Shown here one piece after another: positions 52,034-61,802 of a stretch of DNA of 64,000 nt; positions within the stretch are counted from its first letter, which is position 1; each line of letters begins with the position of its first letter. The notes under the pieces are model-generated. The model had not been told where the DNA came from, made no database searches, and worked only from the letters and a program-made list of their open reading frames with translations. The DNA comes from Hoeflea sp. Lineage in GTDB: Bacteria > Pseudomonadota > Alphaproteobacteria > Rhizobiales > Rhizobiaceae. The stretch is taken from contig JACKJT010000001.1 in the NCBI GenBank assembly GCA_020637795.1, forward strand, positions 124,001 through 188,000. The letters are read 5' to 3'. Made by a program: the position numbers and the translations under genes.

Positions 52034-52795
52034 CTATGATCTGGCGATCTGTTCGATCAGCCGCTGATAGGGGCCTGTTCCAATGGCTCCAGGCGGACTG
52101 AACGGGTTCGAAAACGCGTAGATGAAGAACAGGATCAGGCCGGTAAAGGCGCCGAACATGAAGATCAGCACAAGGTTATGCCGCTGCACCGGATAGGGGT
52201 AGTAGGCCAGCGCGATCAGAACGACGCCTGCCATTGCCGCAAACCAGAACATGCCGCTGATTGCGCTGTCCGCATGGTTCTCACGCTTGACCCGTGTTTC
52301 GGAAATCAGATGAATGCGTTCGAGCATATGGCTGCGCAGGCTTTCCTGGCGCTTGTCGGCCGCCTGGAGACTGAGAACCGCCTCATAGGCAGCATCCCAT
52401 TGGCCCCAGGCAGGCCCGAACAGGCCTTTCCCCTCGCCCAGATGATCCCATTCCTTTGAAACGACCAGTTCAAGGTAGTTCTTGACCGGCTCCTGAACCG
52501 CCGCGGCCGCGGCGGGACCGTATCGCCGGGCATCGAAATAGACGTCGGCAATGGCATTGGCTTCGACGGTGCTTTCGTACTTGAGCTGCTGGTAGTCCAC
52601 CATCTCCTGCGCAAATACCAGCGCCAGGATCAGCCCGTGCAAGGCGGAAACCCGGAATATCACCGAGCCTGCCAGATCCTTGGTCGGCTGCTCCGGCTCT
52701 CCGCCGGTAAAATACCGCATGACAAGGTAGCAGAGCACCGTCAATGCTGCGGTTCCCAGGATGAAACGGCTTCCCTCGAGTATAGCGACGGTCAT
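52034..52795 (-). CDS. DUF4239 (bestrophin-like) membrane protein
   Basis: A 253-residue protein with two N-terminal membrane helices (FILGTAALTVLCYLVMRY, VSALHGLILALVFAQEMVDY) and two C-terminal ones (GMFWFAAMAGVVLIALAYY, LVLIFMFGAFTGLILFFIYA), with a soluble middle rich in Arg/Glu. This is the DUF4239 pattern. GGAGGAG precedes the ATG at 52795. Role unknown; possibly channel-like. Confidence 0.8.
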   Translation of the reverse strand: MTVAILEGSRFILGTAALTVLCYLVMRYFTGGEPEQPTKDLAGSVIFRVSALHGLILALVFAQEMVDYQQLKYESTVEANAIADVYFDARRYGPAAAAAVQEPVKNYLELVVSKEWDHLGEGKGLFGPAWGQWDAAYEAVLSLQAADKRQESLRSHMLERIHLISETRVKRENHADSAISGMFWFAAMAGVVLIALAYYPYPVQRHNLVLIFMFGAFTGLILFFIYAFSNPFSPPGAIGTGPYQRLIEQIARS

Positions 52796-52842
52796 TGCCC
52801 CTCCTCCCCCGCACACCCATGCAATGCTTCGAATATACCACT

Positions 52843-52876
52843 AAAAAACCCCGCGGAAATGGATATCCGCGGGGTT
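52843..52876 (-). terminator. Terminator of hppA
   Basis: An 11-bp stem AACCCCGCGGA/TCCGCGGGGTT with an 8-nt loop and TTTTTTAG on the minus strand, 28 bp after the hppA stop. It separates hppA from the DUF4239 gene. Confidence 0.9.
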
Positions 52877-52904
52877 CCGTATTGTAACGATCGGCAGCTG
52901 CGGA

Positions 52905-55058
52905 TCAGTGCGCCAGCACCGCCAGCAGCAGAAGCGCGACGATGTTGGTGATCTTGATGGCCGGGTTGACGGCCGGGCCGGCGGTGTCCTTGTACGGATC
53001 GCCTACGGTGTCACCGGTCACGGAAGCCTTGTGAGCGTCCGATCCCTTTTCGTGCTTGACGCCGTCCTTGTCGACAAAGCCGTCTTCAAAGGACTTCTTG
53101 GCGTTGTCCCATGCGCCGCCGCCCGAGGTCATCGAGATGGCGACGAACAGGCCGTTGACGATCACGCCCAGAAGCGATGCACCGAGCGCTGCAAAGGCCG
53201 AAGCCTTGGAGCCGGAGATCAGCAGCACGCCGAAATAGACGAACAGCGGAGCCAGGACCGGCAGCAGCGACGGCACGATCATCTCGCGGATCGCCGCCTT
53301 GGTCAGGATGTCCACCGCGCGGCCATAGTCGGGCTTCTCGGTGCCTGCCATGATGCCCGGCTTATTGCGGAACTGCATGCGCACTTCCTCGACGATCGAG
53401 CCGGCAGCACGCCCCACGGCTGTCATGGCGATGCCGCCAAACAGGTAGGGGATGAGACCGCCGAAGATCAGGCCGGCAACCACGTAGGGGTTGGAGAGGT
53501 CGAACGAGATCTCGCCCATGTCCTTGAAGTAAGGATAGAGCGTCGAGCCTTCCGCGTTTGCCTTGGCGGCAAAGAACTGAAGGTCGTTCGAGTAGGCTGC
53601 GAACAGCACCAGTGCGCCAAGACCGGCCGAACCGATGGCGTAGCCCTTGGTCACAGCCTTGGTGGTGTTGCCGACCGCGTCGAGCGCGTCGGTGGCCTGA
53701 CGGACTTCCGGCGGAAGTCCCGACATTTCGGCGATGCCGCCGGCATTGTCGGTGACCGGGCCGAAGGCATCGAGTGCCACGATCATGCCGGCGATGCCGA
53801 GCATGGCGGTAACCGCGATGCCGGTGCCGAACAGGCCTGCCAGCTGGTAGGTCGAGATGATGCCGCCAACGATGACGATCGCCGGCATGGCCGTCGATTC
53901 GAGCGAGATGGCGAGCCCCTGGATCACGTTGGTGCCGTGACCGGTGACCGAAGCCTGGCTGATCGAGTTGACCGGACGCTTGTTGGTGCCGGTGTAGTAC
54001 TCGGTGATAACCACGATCAGCGCGGTGACGATCAGACCGACGACACCGCAGATGAAGAGGTTGGTGCCGGTGATCGCCTTGCCGTCGATGACCGCTATCT
54101 CACCCCAGCCGATGGTCAGCGAAGTTGCGCCGCCCAGACCGATGATCGACAGCAGGCCGGTAACGATCAGGCCCTTGTAGAGGGCGCCCATGATCGAACC
54201 GTTGGTGCCAAGCTTGACGAAGAAGGTGCCGACGATCGAGGTGATGATCGAGGCGCCGCAAATGGCCAGCGGATAGAGCATGGCCGAGCCAAGCACATCC
54301 ATGCCGCCAAAGAAGATGGCGCCGAGAACCATGGTGGCGACCACGGTCACCGCATAGGTTTCAAACAGGTCGGCGGCCATGCCGGCGCAGTCGCCGACAT
54401 TGTCGCCGACATTGTCGGCGATGGTTGCCGGATTGCGCGGATCGTCTTCCGGAATGCCGGCTTCGACCTTGCCCACGAGATCGCCGCCAACGTCGGCGCC
54501 CTTGGTGAAAATGCCGCCGCCGAGACGGGCGAAGATGGAGATCAGCGATGCGCCGAAGCCCAGTGCCACCAGCGCGTCGATCACCTGACGGCTGTCAGAG
54601 GCGAGCGCCATCGGACCGGTGAGGATGTAGTAGTAGACCGCAACACCCAGAAGCGCGAGACCGGCCACCAGCATGCCGGTGATGGCGCCCGCCTTGAAGG
54701 CGATGTCGAGGCCGCCGGCAAGGTTGACCGCCGAAGCCTGCGCCGTGCGCACGTTGGCGCGAACCGACACGTGCATGCCGACATAGCCTGCAGCGCCCGA
54801 AAGCACCGCGCCGATCAGGAAGCCGATGGCGGCGGTGGCGCCGAGCAGCACCCAGGTGATAGCAAAAACAACCGCGCCCACGATTGCGATGGTGGTGTAC
54901 TGACGGTTCAGGTAGGCCTGAGCGCCTTCACGAATGTAACCTGCGATTTCCTGCATGCGTGCGTTGCCCTGGTCGGCGGCCATCACCGACTTGGTCGCCC
55001 AGATGGCGTAGACAACGGAAAGCAATCCGCAGGCGATCACAGCAAAAAGAATTGTCAT
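52905..55058 (-). CDS. hppA: Membrane-bound proton-pumping pyrophosphatase
   Basis: A 717-residue integral membrane pump with about 16 helices. The PPi site has DVGGDLVGKVEAGIPEDDPR and TIADNVGDNVGDCAGM. GNTTKAVTKGYAIGSAGLGA carries Lys where potassium-dependent enzymes have Ala, marking the potassium-independent, H+-pumping class. It couples PPi hydrolysis to proton transport. The ATG at 55058 has GGAGGG upstream. A 773-codon open frame on the other strand is a shadow. Confidence 0.97.
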   Translation of the reverse strand: MTILFAVIACGLLSVVYAIWATKSVMAADQGNARMQEIAGYIREGAQAYLNRQYTTIAIVGAVVFAITWVLLGATAAIGFLIGAVLSGAAGYVGMHVSVRANVRTAQASAVNLAGGLDIAFKAGAITGMLVAGLALLGVAVYYYILTGPMALASDSRQVIDALVALGFGASLISIFARLGGGIFTKGADVGGDLVGKVEAGIPEDDPRNPATIADNVGDNVGDCAGMAADLFETYAVTVVATMVLGAIFFGGMDVLGSAMLYPLAICGASIITSIVGTFFVKLGTNGSIMGALYKGLIVTGLLSIIGLGGATSLTIGWGEIAVIDGKAITGTNLFICGVVGLIVTALIVVITEYYTGTNKRPVNSISQASVTGHGTNVIQGLAISLESTAMPAIVIVGGIISTYQLAGLFGTGIAVTAMLGIAGMIVALDAFGPVTDNAGGIAEMSGLPPEVRQATDALDAVGNTTKAVTKGYAIGSAGLGALVLFAAYSNDLQFFAAKANAEGSTLYPYFKDMGEISFDLSNPYVVAGLIFGGLIPYLFGGIAMTAVGRAAGSIVEEVRMQFRNKPGIMAGTEKPDYGRAVDILTKAAIREMIVPSLLPVLAPLFVYFGVLLISGSKASAFAALGASLLGVIVNGLFVAISMTSGGGAWDNAKKSFEDGFVDKDGVKHEKGSDAHKASVTGDTVGDPYKDTAGPAVNPAIKITNIVALLLLAVLAH

Positions 55059-55327
55059 GCTGATATCCCTCCAATGCGGCCGGAATCCTCCCTCCGGCCA
55101 GATATTGCGCGGCGAAAGGTGCCAGAACCACACGTCCGGGCGCCCTGCCGCATCGCGGCGGATGATTGCGACACAGGCGGGGTGCCGTCAAGGGCGCATA
55201 TAGTGTTATTGCCCGAACACGGCCAATAAGCTCTGGGAAACGTTGCCGGATTGGCAAGCTCACCGCAGGCTGCAGGGAAAACCGGCAATGCGAACGGGAC
55301 CAACCAGCTGTCCAGATCCGCCCGTGA

Positions 55328-56566
55328 TCAGAACGAGCGGCGGCGTTCCCAGAGGATCTGCGCGCCAAGCGCCAGCAGGCAGAACAGCGCCACCGGCCAG
55401 AACAGCGTGTTGAGCGCATCCCATCCCCAGGCGTTGAGCACCTTGCCCGACATCAGCGAGGAAAAGGCGACGATGCCGAACAGGGTGACGTCATGAAACC
55501 CCTGCACCTTGTTCTTCTCCGAGGGACGATAGGTCATGGTCACCATGGTGGTGGCGCCGATGAAGCCGAAATTCCAGCCGACACCCAGAAGCACCAGCGC
55601 CAGCCAGAAGTTCCACAGCTCGATGCCCATATGCGCGACGATGGCGCAACCGAGCAGGATAAGGAGGCCGGTGGCGGTGATGGTGTCGCGGCCGAAGCGG
55701 GCGATCAGCTTGCCGGTGAAGAAACTCGGCGCGAACATCGCCATCACGTGCCACTGGATGCCGAGCGTGGCGAGTTCGGGAGAGAAGCCGCAGCCGACCA
55801 TGGCGAGCGGCGCACCGGTCATCATGAAGGTCATCAGGGCATAGGATCCGACGCCGCAGATCATGGCGGTGACGAAGCGCGGCTGGCTGATGATCTCAAA
55901 CAGCGGACGGGCCGGCGTCTCGTCGTGGCCGGCATCGCCGGGCTTGGTGTCATTGGGGATGCGCAGGAACCACAGGATCGACATGGTGATCATGGCCAGC
56001 GGTACGAGGGCCACGAAGGAGCCCGCGAACATTACCGGATCGAACAGTTCGCGGGTGAAGATCACAGTCTGTGGCCCGATGATCGCGGCGAAAACGCCGC
56101 CGGCCAGCACCCAGGAGACGGCCTGCGCCTTGAAATTGGTCGGCGATCCGTCAGCGGCGGCGAAGCGGTACTGCTGCACGAAGGAGCCGCCAAAGCCGAT
56201 AAAGGCCATGCCGAAGGCAAACAGCCAGAACTCGTGACGGAACAGCGCAATCGCCGCGATGATGCCGCCGAGCGCGGTCATCATCATGCCCGACAGGAAT
56301 CCGTAACGGCGGCCGATCTGGCGCATCAGCCAGGCGGCGGGAAGAGCGCCGATTGCAACGCCAAGGTTGAAGCCGGTGACCGGCGCCGTGGCAAGCGACT
56401 TGTCGGTGCCCAGCAGGTAGAAGCCTGCCAGCCCACCCATGGAAATGGCTATGGGAGCGGTAGCGCCGCCGAAGGCTTGCGCACCGGACAACAGCAGAGC
56501 ATTGCGGCGGGCCAGGTTTTCGGCGTCCGTCGCCCCGGCCAGTCCAACCTTGTCGAGAAACGCCAT
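55328..56566 (-). CDS. MFS transporter
   Basis: A 412-residue protein with about 12 membrane helices; AWLMRQIGRRYGFLSGMMMT carries the loop 2-3 MFS motif. Helices such as GLAGFYLLGTDKSLATAPVT and ALFCLLALGAQILW are visible. Its substrate is not evident. It lies 14 bp after nusB on the same strand, so it may be the last gene of the ribH-nusB operon. Confidence 0.88.
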   Translation of the reverse strand: MAFLDKVGLAGATDAENLARRNALLLSGAQAFGGATAPIAISMGGLAGFYLLGTDKSLATAPVTGFNLGVAIGALPAAWLMRQIGRRYGFLSGMMMTALGGIIAAIALFRHEFWLFAFGMAFIGFGGSFVQQYRFAAADGSPTNFKAQAVSWVLAGGVFAAIIGPQTVIFTRELFDPVMFAGSFVALVPLAMITMSILWFLRIPNDTKPGDAGHDETPARPLFEIISQPRFVTAMICGVGSYALMTFMMTGAPLAMVGCGFSPELATLGIQWHVMAMFAPSFFTGKLIARFGRDTITATGLLILLGCAIVAHMGIELWNFWLALVLLGVGWNFGFIGATTMVTMTYRPSEKNKVQGFHDVTLFGIVAFSSLMSGKVLNAWGWDALNTLFWPVALFCLLALGAQILWERRRSF

Positions 56567-56580
56567 AGGGTCAGTCCTTG

Positions 56581-57090
56581 TCAGTCCTTGCCGGGCTTCT
56601 GGTCGCTACGGTACTTGCGCGCCAGGCGGTCGAGCACCGCATTGACGATCTTGGGTTCCTCGCCATCGAAGAAGGCCCGCGCCACATCGACATATTCATT
56701 GACGATGACGGCGACCGGCACGTCCTTCTTGGCGGAGAGTTCCCAGGCCCCTGCCCTGAGGATGGCGCGCAGGGTCGCGTCAAGCCGCGACAACGGCCAG
56801 TCCTCGGTCAGGCCGGAGCGAATCACCGGGTCAAGCGCCCGCTGGTTTTCGACAACGCCCGAGACGACGGCGCGGAACCAGGCCGGATCGGCCGGACGGT
56901 ACTGTTCGCCATCGATTTCGCTGCCGAGCCGATGCGCCTCGTATTCGGCGACGATCTCGAGCACGCCGGCGCCGCCGATATCCATCTGGTAGAGCGCCTG
57001 GACCGCAGCCAGCCGGGCTGCGCCGCGCTGGTTGGCGGACTTGACTTCCGGCTGGGACGAAGACGGTGGGGAGGTTTCTTCTGTCGCCAC
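56581..57090 (-). CDS. nusB: Transcription antitermination factor NusB
   Basis: A 169-residue NusB: NQRGAARLAAVQALYQMDIG, PLSRLDATLRAILRAGAWEL and VIVNEYVDVARAFFDGEEPK followed by IVNAVLDRLARKYR are family hallmarks. It promotes rRNA antitermination with NusE. It lies 2 bp after ribH, the common ribH-nusB pair. Confidence 0.96.
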   Translation of the reverse strand: MATEETSPPSSSQPEVKSANQRGAARLAAVQALYQMDIGGAGVLEIVAEYEAHRLGSEIDGEQYRPADPAWFRAVVSGVVENQRALDPVIRSGLTEDWPLSRLDATLRAILRAGAWELSAKKDVPVAVIVNEYVDVARAFFDGEEPKIVNAVLDRLARKYRSDQKPGKD

Positions 57091-57092
57091 GA

Positions 57093-57548
57093 TCAGCCCG
57101 CCAGATTGTCTTTCAGCGCGATCATCGACAGCGCTGCGCGCGCCGCGAAGCCGCCCTTGTCAAGCCGGTCCTTCCTGACCCGCTCCCAAGCCTGCTCGGC
57201 GTTCTCGGTGGTCATGATGCCGTTGCCGAGCGCCAGCGATTCGGAAATCGACAAGGTCATCAGGCCACGTGCCGATTCATTGGCGACGATATCGAAATGG
57301 TGGGTTTCGCCGCGAATGACCACGCCGAGGGCGACAAAGCCGTCATACTCGGCGCCGCCTTCATCCATTGCATCGAGCGCCATGGCAATGGCAGGCGGAA
57401 TTTCCAGGGCACCCGGGACGGTGACGACATCGTAGGTGGCGCCGCCCGCATCGAGCGCGGATTTCGCGCCGTCCAGCAGGGCATCGGACATATCATCGTA
57501 AAAACGCGCTTCAACGATCAGAAGATGCGGAATCTTGGGCTTTGCCAT
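57093..57548 (-). CDS. ribH: 6,7-dimethyl-8-ribityllumazine synthase
   Basis: A 151-residue enzyme of normal length. HLLIVEARFYDDMSDALLDG, VVTVPGALEIPPAIAMALDA and GVVIRGETHHFDIVANESA contain the substrate-binding and catalytic His-His region. It forms lumazine from the RibB and RibD branch products in riboflavin synthesis. The start at 57548 has AAGGAAAG upstream; the earlier ATG at 57581 lacks one. Confidence 0.96.
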   Translation of the reverse strand: MAKPKIPHLLIVEARFYDDMSDALLDGAKSALDAGGATYDVVTVPGALEIPPAIAMALDAMDEGGAEYDGFVALGVVIRGETHHFDIVANESARGLMTLSISESLALGNGIMTTENAEQAWERVRKDRLDKGGFAARAALSMIALKDNLAG

Positions 57549-57818
57549 GACGGCTTTCCTTTTTGCGGACAGAATTGCCACGCGTCCGGGTTCCTGACTG
57601 GAACCTGAGAATTGGGTCGGATCAGAGCGCGGTCAAATCACTTTGTCCGCGGCTTGGCAAGCGGAAATGGCTGTTTGGCCGATCGCAGCGGCCATTTGTC
57701 CGCTCCCGCGACGGCTGCGGGTGCGGGCGTTCCCGCTGAATACTTTTCGATCCCGGGCCGGACGGCGGGTCGCGTCGGCGTCTTTGCGCGGCGGGACGAC
57801 TCCGCTATGCAGGCAATC

Positions 57819-58529
57819 ATGAGCGCAGCCAAACCTCGCGAAACCGACCTCTATCCGCCGGTCAAAGCCCTGCTTGAAAGCCAGGGCTATGCCGTCAAGG
57901 GCGAGATCGGGGCAGCGGACATCGTTGCAGTGCGCGGCGACGAGGATCCGGTCGTGGTGGAGCTGAAGACCGGCTTCTCGCTGTCGCTGTTTCACCAGGG
58001 CATCGAACGGCAGACGATCACCGACGTGGTCTATATCGCGGTGCCGCGCGGAACCGGGCGGGCGTTTCAAAAGGCGATCGCCGCCAACACCTCGCTCTGC
58101 CGACGGCTCGGCCTCGGGTTGATGACGGTGCGGCTGAAGGACGGGCTGGTGGAAGTGCATGCCGACCCGGGGCCCTACAAACCGCGAAAATCCAACATCA
58201 AGAAGACACGGCTGCTGAAGGAATTCGCCAGGCGCACGGGCGACCCCAATTCCGGCGGCGCCACGCGGCAGGGATTGATGACCGCCTACCGCCAGGACGC
58301 CCTGCGCTGCGCCCGGGTTCTCCTGGAGCTCGGGCCGACAAAGGCTGCGCTGGTCGCCAAGGCTTCCGGGGTGGATCGGGCCAGAACGCTGATGGCCGAC
58401 AATCACTACGGCTGGTTCGAGCGCGTGGCGACCGGTATCTACGGGCTTTGTCCGAAGGGATCGGAGGCGCTGGCGCTGCATGGCGATCCGGACGCCGGAG
58501 CGCGTGAAGCGGCCGGAACCGGCAGCTGA
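57819..58529 (+). CDS. DUF2161 protein, PD-(D/E)XK nuclease-like
   Basis: A 236-residue protein. The N-terminal half shows a nuclease-like core: LYPPVKALLESQGYAVKGEI, then ADIVAVRGDEDPVVVELKTG, where Asp...ExK resembles PD-(D/E)XK endonucleases. The C-terminal half has a winged-helix-like region (VLLELGPTKAALVAKASGVD). This is the DUF2161 family, role uncertain. It lies on the plus strand between ribH and ribE. An ATG at 57807 is an alternative start. Confidence 0.75.
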   Translation: MSAAKPRETDLYPPVKALLESQGYAVKGEIGAADIVAVRGDEDPVVVELKTGFSLSLFHQGIERQTITDVVYIAVPRGTGRAFQKAIAANTSLCRRLGLGLMTVRLKDGLVEVHADPGPYKPRKSNIKKTRLLKEFARRTGDPNSGGATRQGLMTAYRQDALRCARVLLELGPTKAALVAKASGVDRARTLMADNHYGWFERVATGIYGLCPKGSEALALHGDPDAGAREAAGTGS

Positions 58530-58673
58530 GGCGCCGGCGGCGTTTCAGACCTCTGAGTTTCAGGCCCCTGCCCTTCAGCCACTGCCGTCATCGGCTGGTG
58601 CCTGAAATGTTTACGCTCGGTTAACCATAAATGCGGATGCTCGGAGCCTGACACCTCTCGCCCGGGCAATGGC

Positions 58674-60050
58674 ATGCGCCACGTACCATCCTACACTGCC
58701 GGACCGCTGCGCCGGCCGGTCTGGCCTCCGCTGCAGGACCGACTGGACTTCGCCCGGCCCGGGATCATGACCCCCGGCGTCTTGCGGCTGTCGGCGATCG
58801 TGCTCTCCGCGCTCGGAATGGCTCTGATGCTGATTTCGCTTCGACCGTTCGTCAGTGTCAGCCTGGTCAGCGAGACCGCCGGCGATGGCGGCAGCATCAT
58901 CAACCAGGTCGGATTTCTCGCCGCCGGGCTGGTGTTTGCCGTGGCAATGATGTGCCTTGCCAGCCGCAAGGTGCTCGCCAGCCTGCTCACACCCAGCTAC
59001 CTGCTTCTGGCCGTCATCCTTGCCTACTCGGTGGCGCGCGCGCCCGATCCGGATTCGACCATTCGTGCCGTGGTGCTGACCGTGATCGGCATGTTCATCG
59101 CGTTCTCGACCATCGTCCTGCCGCGCAGTGAGAAGGATTTTCAGCTGGCCCTGCTCGCCGGAGCGGCGGCGGCGCTTGCGATGTCCTATGGCGGGCTTGT
59201 GCTGGTGCCCGATCTGGCGATGCACGGCTACGATGCCTACGAGCCGCAGCATGCCGGGCTGTGGCGCGGCCATTTCAGCCACAAGAACGTCGCCGGCCCG
59301 GTGATGTCCGTGATCGCAATTTTCGGTTTCTACCTGATGCGGACGGGTCATCGTCTCGGCGGATTGATCATCTTTCTGGCGGGCACCCTTTTCGTGTTGA
59401 AAACCGGCTCGAAAACCACCAGCGGCTTTTTCCCACTGTCGATCATGATCGTGCTGATGGCCGGACTGTTCGGGCGCAGCGGAGCGGCAATCCTGGCTTT
59501 CGTGACCACGCTGGCGGGGGTGGCGGCCGCGACCCTGGGCTCACTCTTCAGCGGACGCATCTCCTATCTGATCGAGGATCTGCTCGGTGACCGAACCTAT
59601 ACCGGGCGGACCACCCTTTGGGAGTTCAGCCTGTCAAAGATCCCCGAGCATAAGTGGATGGGTTTCGGCCTTTACAATTTCTGGAACACCGACAACGTGT
59701 TCCTGCTGGACAAGCCGTTTGAATCGGCGTGGGACTACCGGTTCATCGTCCATGGCCACAACAACTATCTCGATATCCTGCTCAATCTCGGGTTCGTCGG
59801 CGGATCGGTGCTGCTCTGGGTGCTGTTCATCGGGCCGGTGCTCAACTACGCCAAGGCGCGCAAGATACCGGGAAACCGCAAGATCGCCGACATGTTCTTC
59901 ATGATCATCGTGTTCGCCGCGCTGCTGTCGTTCCTCGAAACATTCTTCCTGGCGCGCAACGATTCACTCTGGCTGATGCATGTCTTCGCCGTGTTCGGGC
60001 TGCACCTGGCCGCCCGGTTCAGTCTTGGCGACCCCCAATTCCGGCGATGA
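58674..60050 (+). CDS. O-antigen ligase/ExoQ-like polysaccharide protein
   Basis: A 458-residue membrane protein with about 10-12 helices. The segment LWRGHFSHKNVAGPVMSVIA and the long periplasmic loop ending IVHGHNNYLDILLNLGFVGG are typical of the Wzy/WaaL O-antigen ligase superfamily (PF04932); rhizobial ExoQ is the closest known type. It probably polymerises or ligates surface polysaccharide. It stands alone on the plus strand between riboflavin genes. Confidence 0.85.
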   Translation: MRHVPSYTAGPLRRPVWPPLQDRLDFARPGIMTPGVLRLSAIVLSALGMALMLISLRPFVSVSLVSETAGDGGSIINQVGFLAAGLVFAVAMMCLASRKVLASLLTPSYLLLAVILAYSVARAPDPDSTIRAVVLTVIGMFIAFSTIVLPRSEKDFQLALLAGAAAALAMSYGGLVLVPDLAMHGYDAYEPQHAGLWRGHFSHKNVAGPVMSVIAIFGFYLMRTGHRLGGLIIFLAGTLFVLKTGSKTTSGFFPLSIMIVLMAGLFGRSGAAILAFVTTLAGVAAATLGSLFSGRISYLIEDLLGDRTYTGRTTLWEFSLSKIPEHKWMGFGLYNFWNTDNVFLLDKPFESAWDYRFIVHGHNNYLDILLNLGFVGGSVLLWVLFIGPVLNYAKARKIPGNRKIADMFFMIIVFAALLSFLETFFLARNDSLWLMHVFAVFGLHLAARFSLGDPQFRR

Positions 60051-60075
60051 AGCCTCATGCAGGCCGAGACGGCGA

Positions 60076-60690
60076 TCAGCCGAGCCTGGCGGTCTCGGCG
60101 AGACGGGCGGCATAGCGCGCCATCTGGTCGACCTCGAGATTGACGAGATCGCCGACCGCGCGTTCTCCCCACGTCGTGACCGACAGCGAGTGCCTGATCA
60201 GCAGGACGTCGAATTCGGTGCTGTTGACCGCATTGACCGTCAGCGAGGTGCCGTCGAGCGCGACCGATCCTTTCGGCGCGATGAAGCGGGACAATTCCCC
60301 GGGCGCTCGCAGGGTGAAGCGGCGCGCCTCGCCTTCATCCTTGATGGCAATGATTTCGGCCTGACCGTCGACGTGACCCGAGACCATGTGCCCGCCAAGC
60401 TCGTCGCCGATCTTCAGCGAGCGCTCGAGATTGATCCGCGTGCCGGCCGTCCACGTGCCGATGGAAGTGAGCCGCAGCGCTTCCTCCCAGGCCTCGACCT
60501 CGAACCAGCGGGAATTGTCGCCCTGGGCCGGAAGTGCCGTCACCGTCAGGCAAACACCCGAACAGGCGATCGAGGCGCCGATGTCGATCGTGGCCGGATC
60601 CCACGCGGTCTCGATGCGCAGGCTCACGCCCTGGTCGCGCGCGGTAACAGCGGCCACACGGCCGATATCGGAGATGATGCCGGTAAACAT
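60076..60690 (-). CDS. ribE: Riboflavin synthase alpha chain
   Basis: A 204-residue enzyme starting MFTGIISDIGRVAAVT, the family N-terminus, with two lumazine-binding repeats (SIACSGVCLTVTA and SVALDGTSLTVNAV). GGHMVSGHVDGQAEI is conserved. It dismutates two lumazines to riboflavin. It starts 4 bp after the ribD stop, clearly co-transcribed. Confidence 0.96.
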   Translation of the reverse strand: MFTGIISDIGRVAAVTARDQGVSLRIETAWDPATIDIGASIACSGVCLTVTALPAQGDNSRWFEVEAWEEALRLTSIGTWTAGTRINLERSLKIGDELGGHMVSGHVDGQAEIIAIKDEGEARRFTLRAPGELSRFIAPKGSVALDGTSLTVNAVNSTEFDVLLIRHSLSVTTWGERAVGDLVNLEVDQMARYAARLAETARLG

Positions 60691-60694
60691 GGCG

Positions 60695-61798
60695 TCAGGC
60701 CCTTTCAAATTCATCCATCTGGTCGGCCCCGTATCTCATGGATGCGACCGGCCGGAAAGCCTCCGGCACGGTCGTCCTGGTGACCGGAGCGTTCACCGCT
60801 TCGCCGTCGATGTCCGCCTCGCCTGTCAGCAGGATGATCCGGTCGACGAGATCCTCGGTGAGAAAGGCCTGGGCGACCTCGGCACCACCTTCGACGAACA
60901 CCGTCGAAAGGCCGCGCGCGGCGATATCCTCGAGCAGTTCGGGCAGCGCGATCCGGCCGTCATGAGCGTCACAGGCGATCAACTCCACGCCCAGCGCCGC
61001 AAGCTCGGCCCGGCGCGGATCATCCGGCGCGGCAGCGGTGGCGATCCAGAGGGGAACGTCGCGGGCCGTTGCCACGAGTTTCGACCTGGCCGGCATCCTG
61101 AGATAGGTGTCGAGCACGAGACGGACCGGAGACCGGTCTTCCAGCCCGGGAAGCCGGCAGGTCAGTTCGGGATCATCATTGATCGCCGTACCCGCGCCGA
61201 TCAGGATCACATCCGAGCGGGCGCGCAACGCGTGCACCTGGTTGCGGGCGATCTCGCCGGTGATGGCCACCTGGCTGCCGTCACGCCGTCCGATCTTGCC
61301 GTTGTTAGATATCGCTAATTTAAGAGTGACATGCGCCCGATTCTTCATCCGCCGCGTGAGGTAGCCCGCGAGATCGCGCGCGGCCTCGCTTGCCAGCACA
61401 CCCTCGTCCACCTCGATGCCGGCGGCGCGCAATACGGCGTAGCCGCGGCCGGAGACACGCTCGTCGGGATCGGTCGCGGCCGCCACGACCCGGGCCACAC
61501 CGGAAGCGACCAGCGCCTCGGCGCAAGGCGGCGTGCGGCCGTGATGGGCGCAGGGTTCAAGGGTGACGTAGGCAGTTGCGCCGCGGGCCAGGTCGCCTGC
61601 CTCAGCCAGCGCCTGCGGTTCGGCATGCGGGCGGCCGCCGATGGCGGTGACGCCACGGCCGACAATTACCGGCTTGCCATCGATCTCGCGCACGATCAGC
61701 GTTGCCACCGAGGGATTGGAGCCGGTGCGCCCCTCATGCCAGCGGGCAAGACGGATTGCCGCCGCCATGTAACGACGGTCGAGCGCGCTCACCGCCAT
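60695..61798 (-). CDS. ribD: Bifunctional pyrimidine deaminase/reductase RibD
   Basis: A 367-residue fusion. The N-terminal deaminase zinc site is IGGRPHAEPQALAEAGD with TLEPCAHHGRTPPCAEALVA; the C-terminal reductase has RSDVILIGAGTAINDDPELT and STVFVEGGAEVAQAFL. It carries out two steps of riboflavin synthesis. The ATG at 61798 follows the nrdR stop by 4 bp; an earlier ATG would overlap nrdR. Confidence 0.96.
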   Translation of the reverse strand: MAVSALDRRYMAAAIRLARWHEGRTGSNPSVATLIVREIDGKPVIVGRGVTAIGGRPHAEPQALAEAGDLARGATAYVTLEPCAHHGRTPPCAEALVASGVARVVAAATDPDERVSGRGYAVLRAAGIEVDEGVLASEAARDLAGYLTRRMKNRAHVTLKLAISNNGKIGRRDGSQVAITGEIARNQVHALRARSDVILIGAGTAINDDPELTCRLPGLEDRSPVRLVLDTYLRMPARSKLVATARDVPLWIATAAAPDDPRRAELAALGVELIACDAHDGRIALPELLEDIAARGLSTVFVEGGAEVAQAFLTEDLVDRIILLTGEADIDGEAVNAPVTRTTVPEAFRPVASMRYGADQMDEFERA

Positions 61799-61802
61799 GG
61801 TG

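Noticed and set aside
54378..54425. Short direct repeat of a GTCGCCGACATT unit
   Set aside because: It encodes the conserved ADNVGDNVGD active-site motif of the pyrophosphatase, so the repeat is due to protein function.
52908..55229. A 773-codon open frame on the plus strand opposite hppA
   Set aside because: It is the complementary shadow of a highly conserved, GC-rich membrane pump gene; its protein is Arg/His/Asp-rich without any domain.
57549..57806. Possible FMN riboswitch upstream of ribH
   Set aside because: None of the conserved FMN-element blocks could be recognised in this gap or upstream of ribD.
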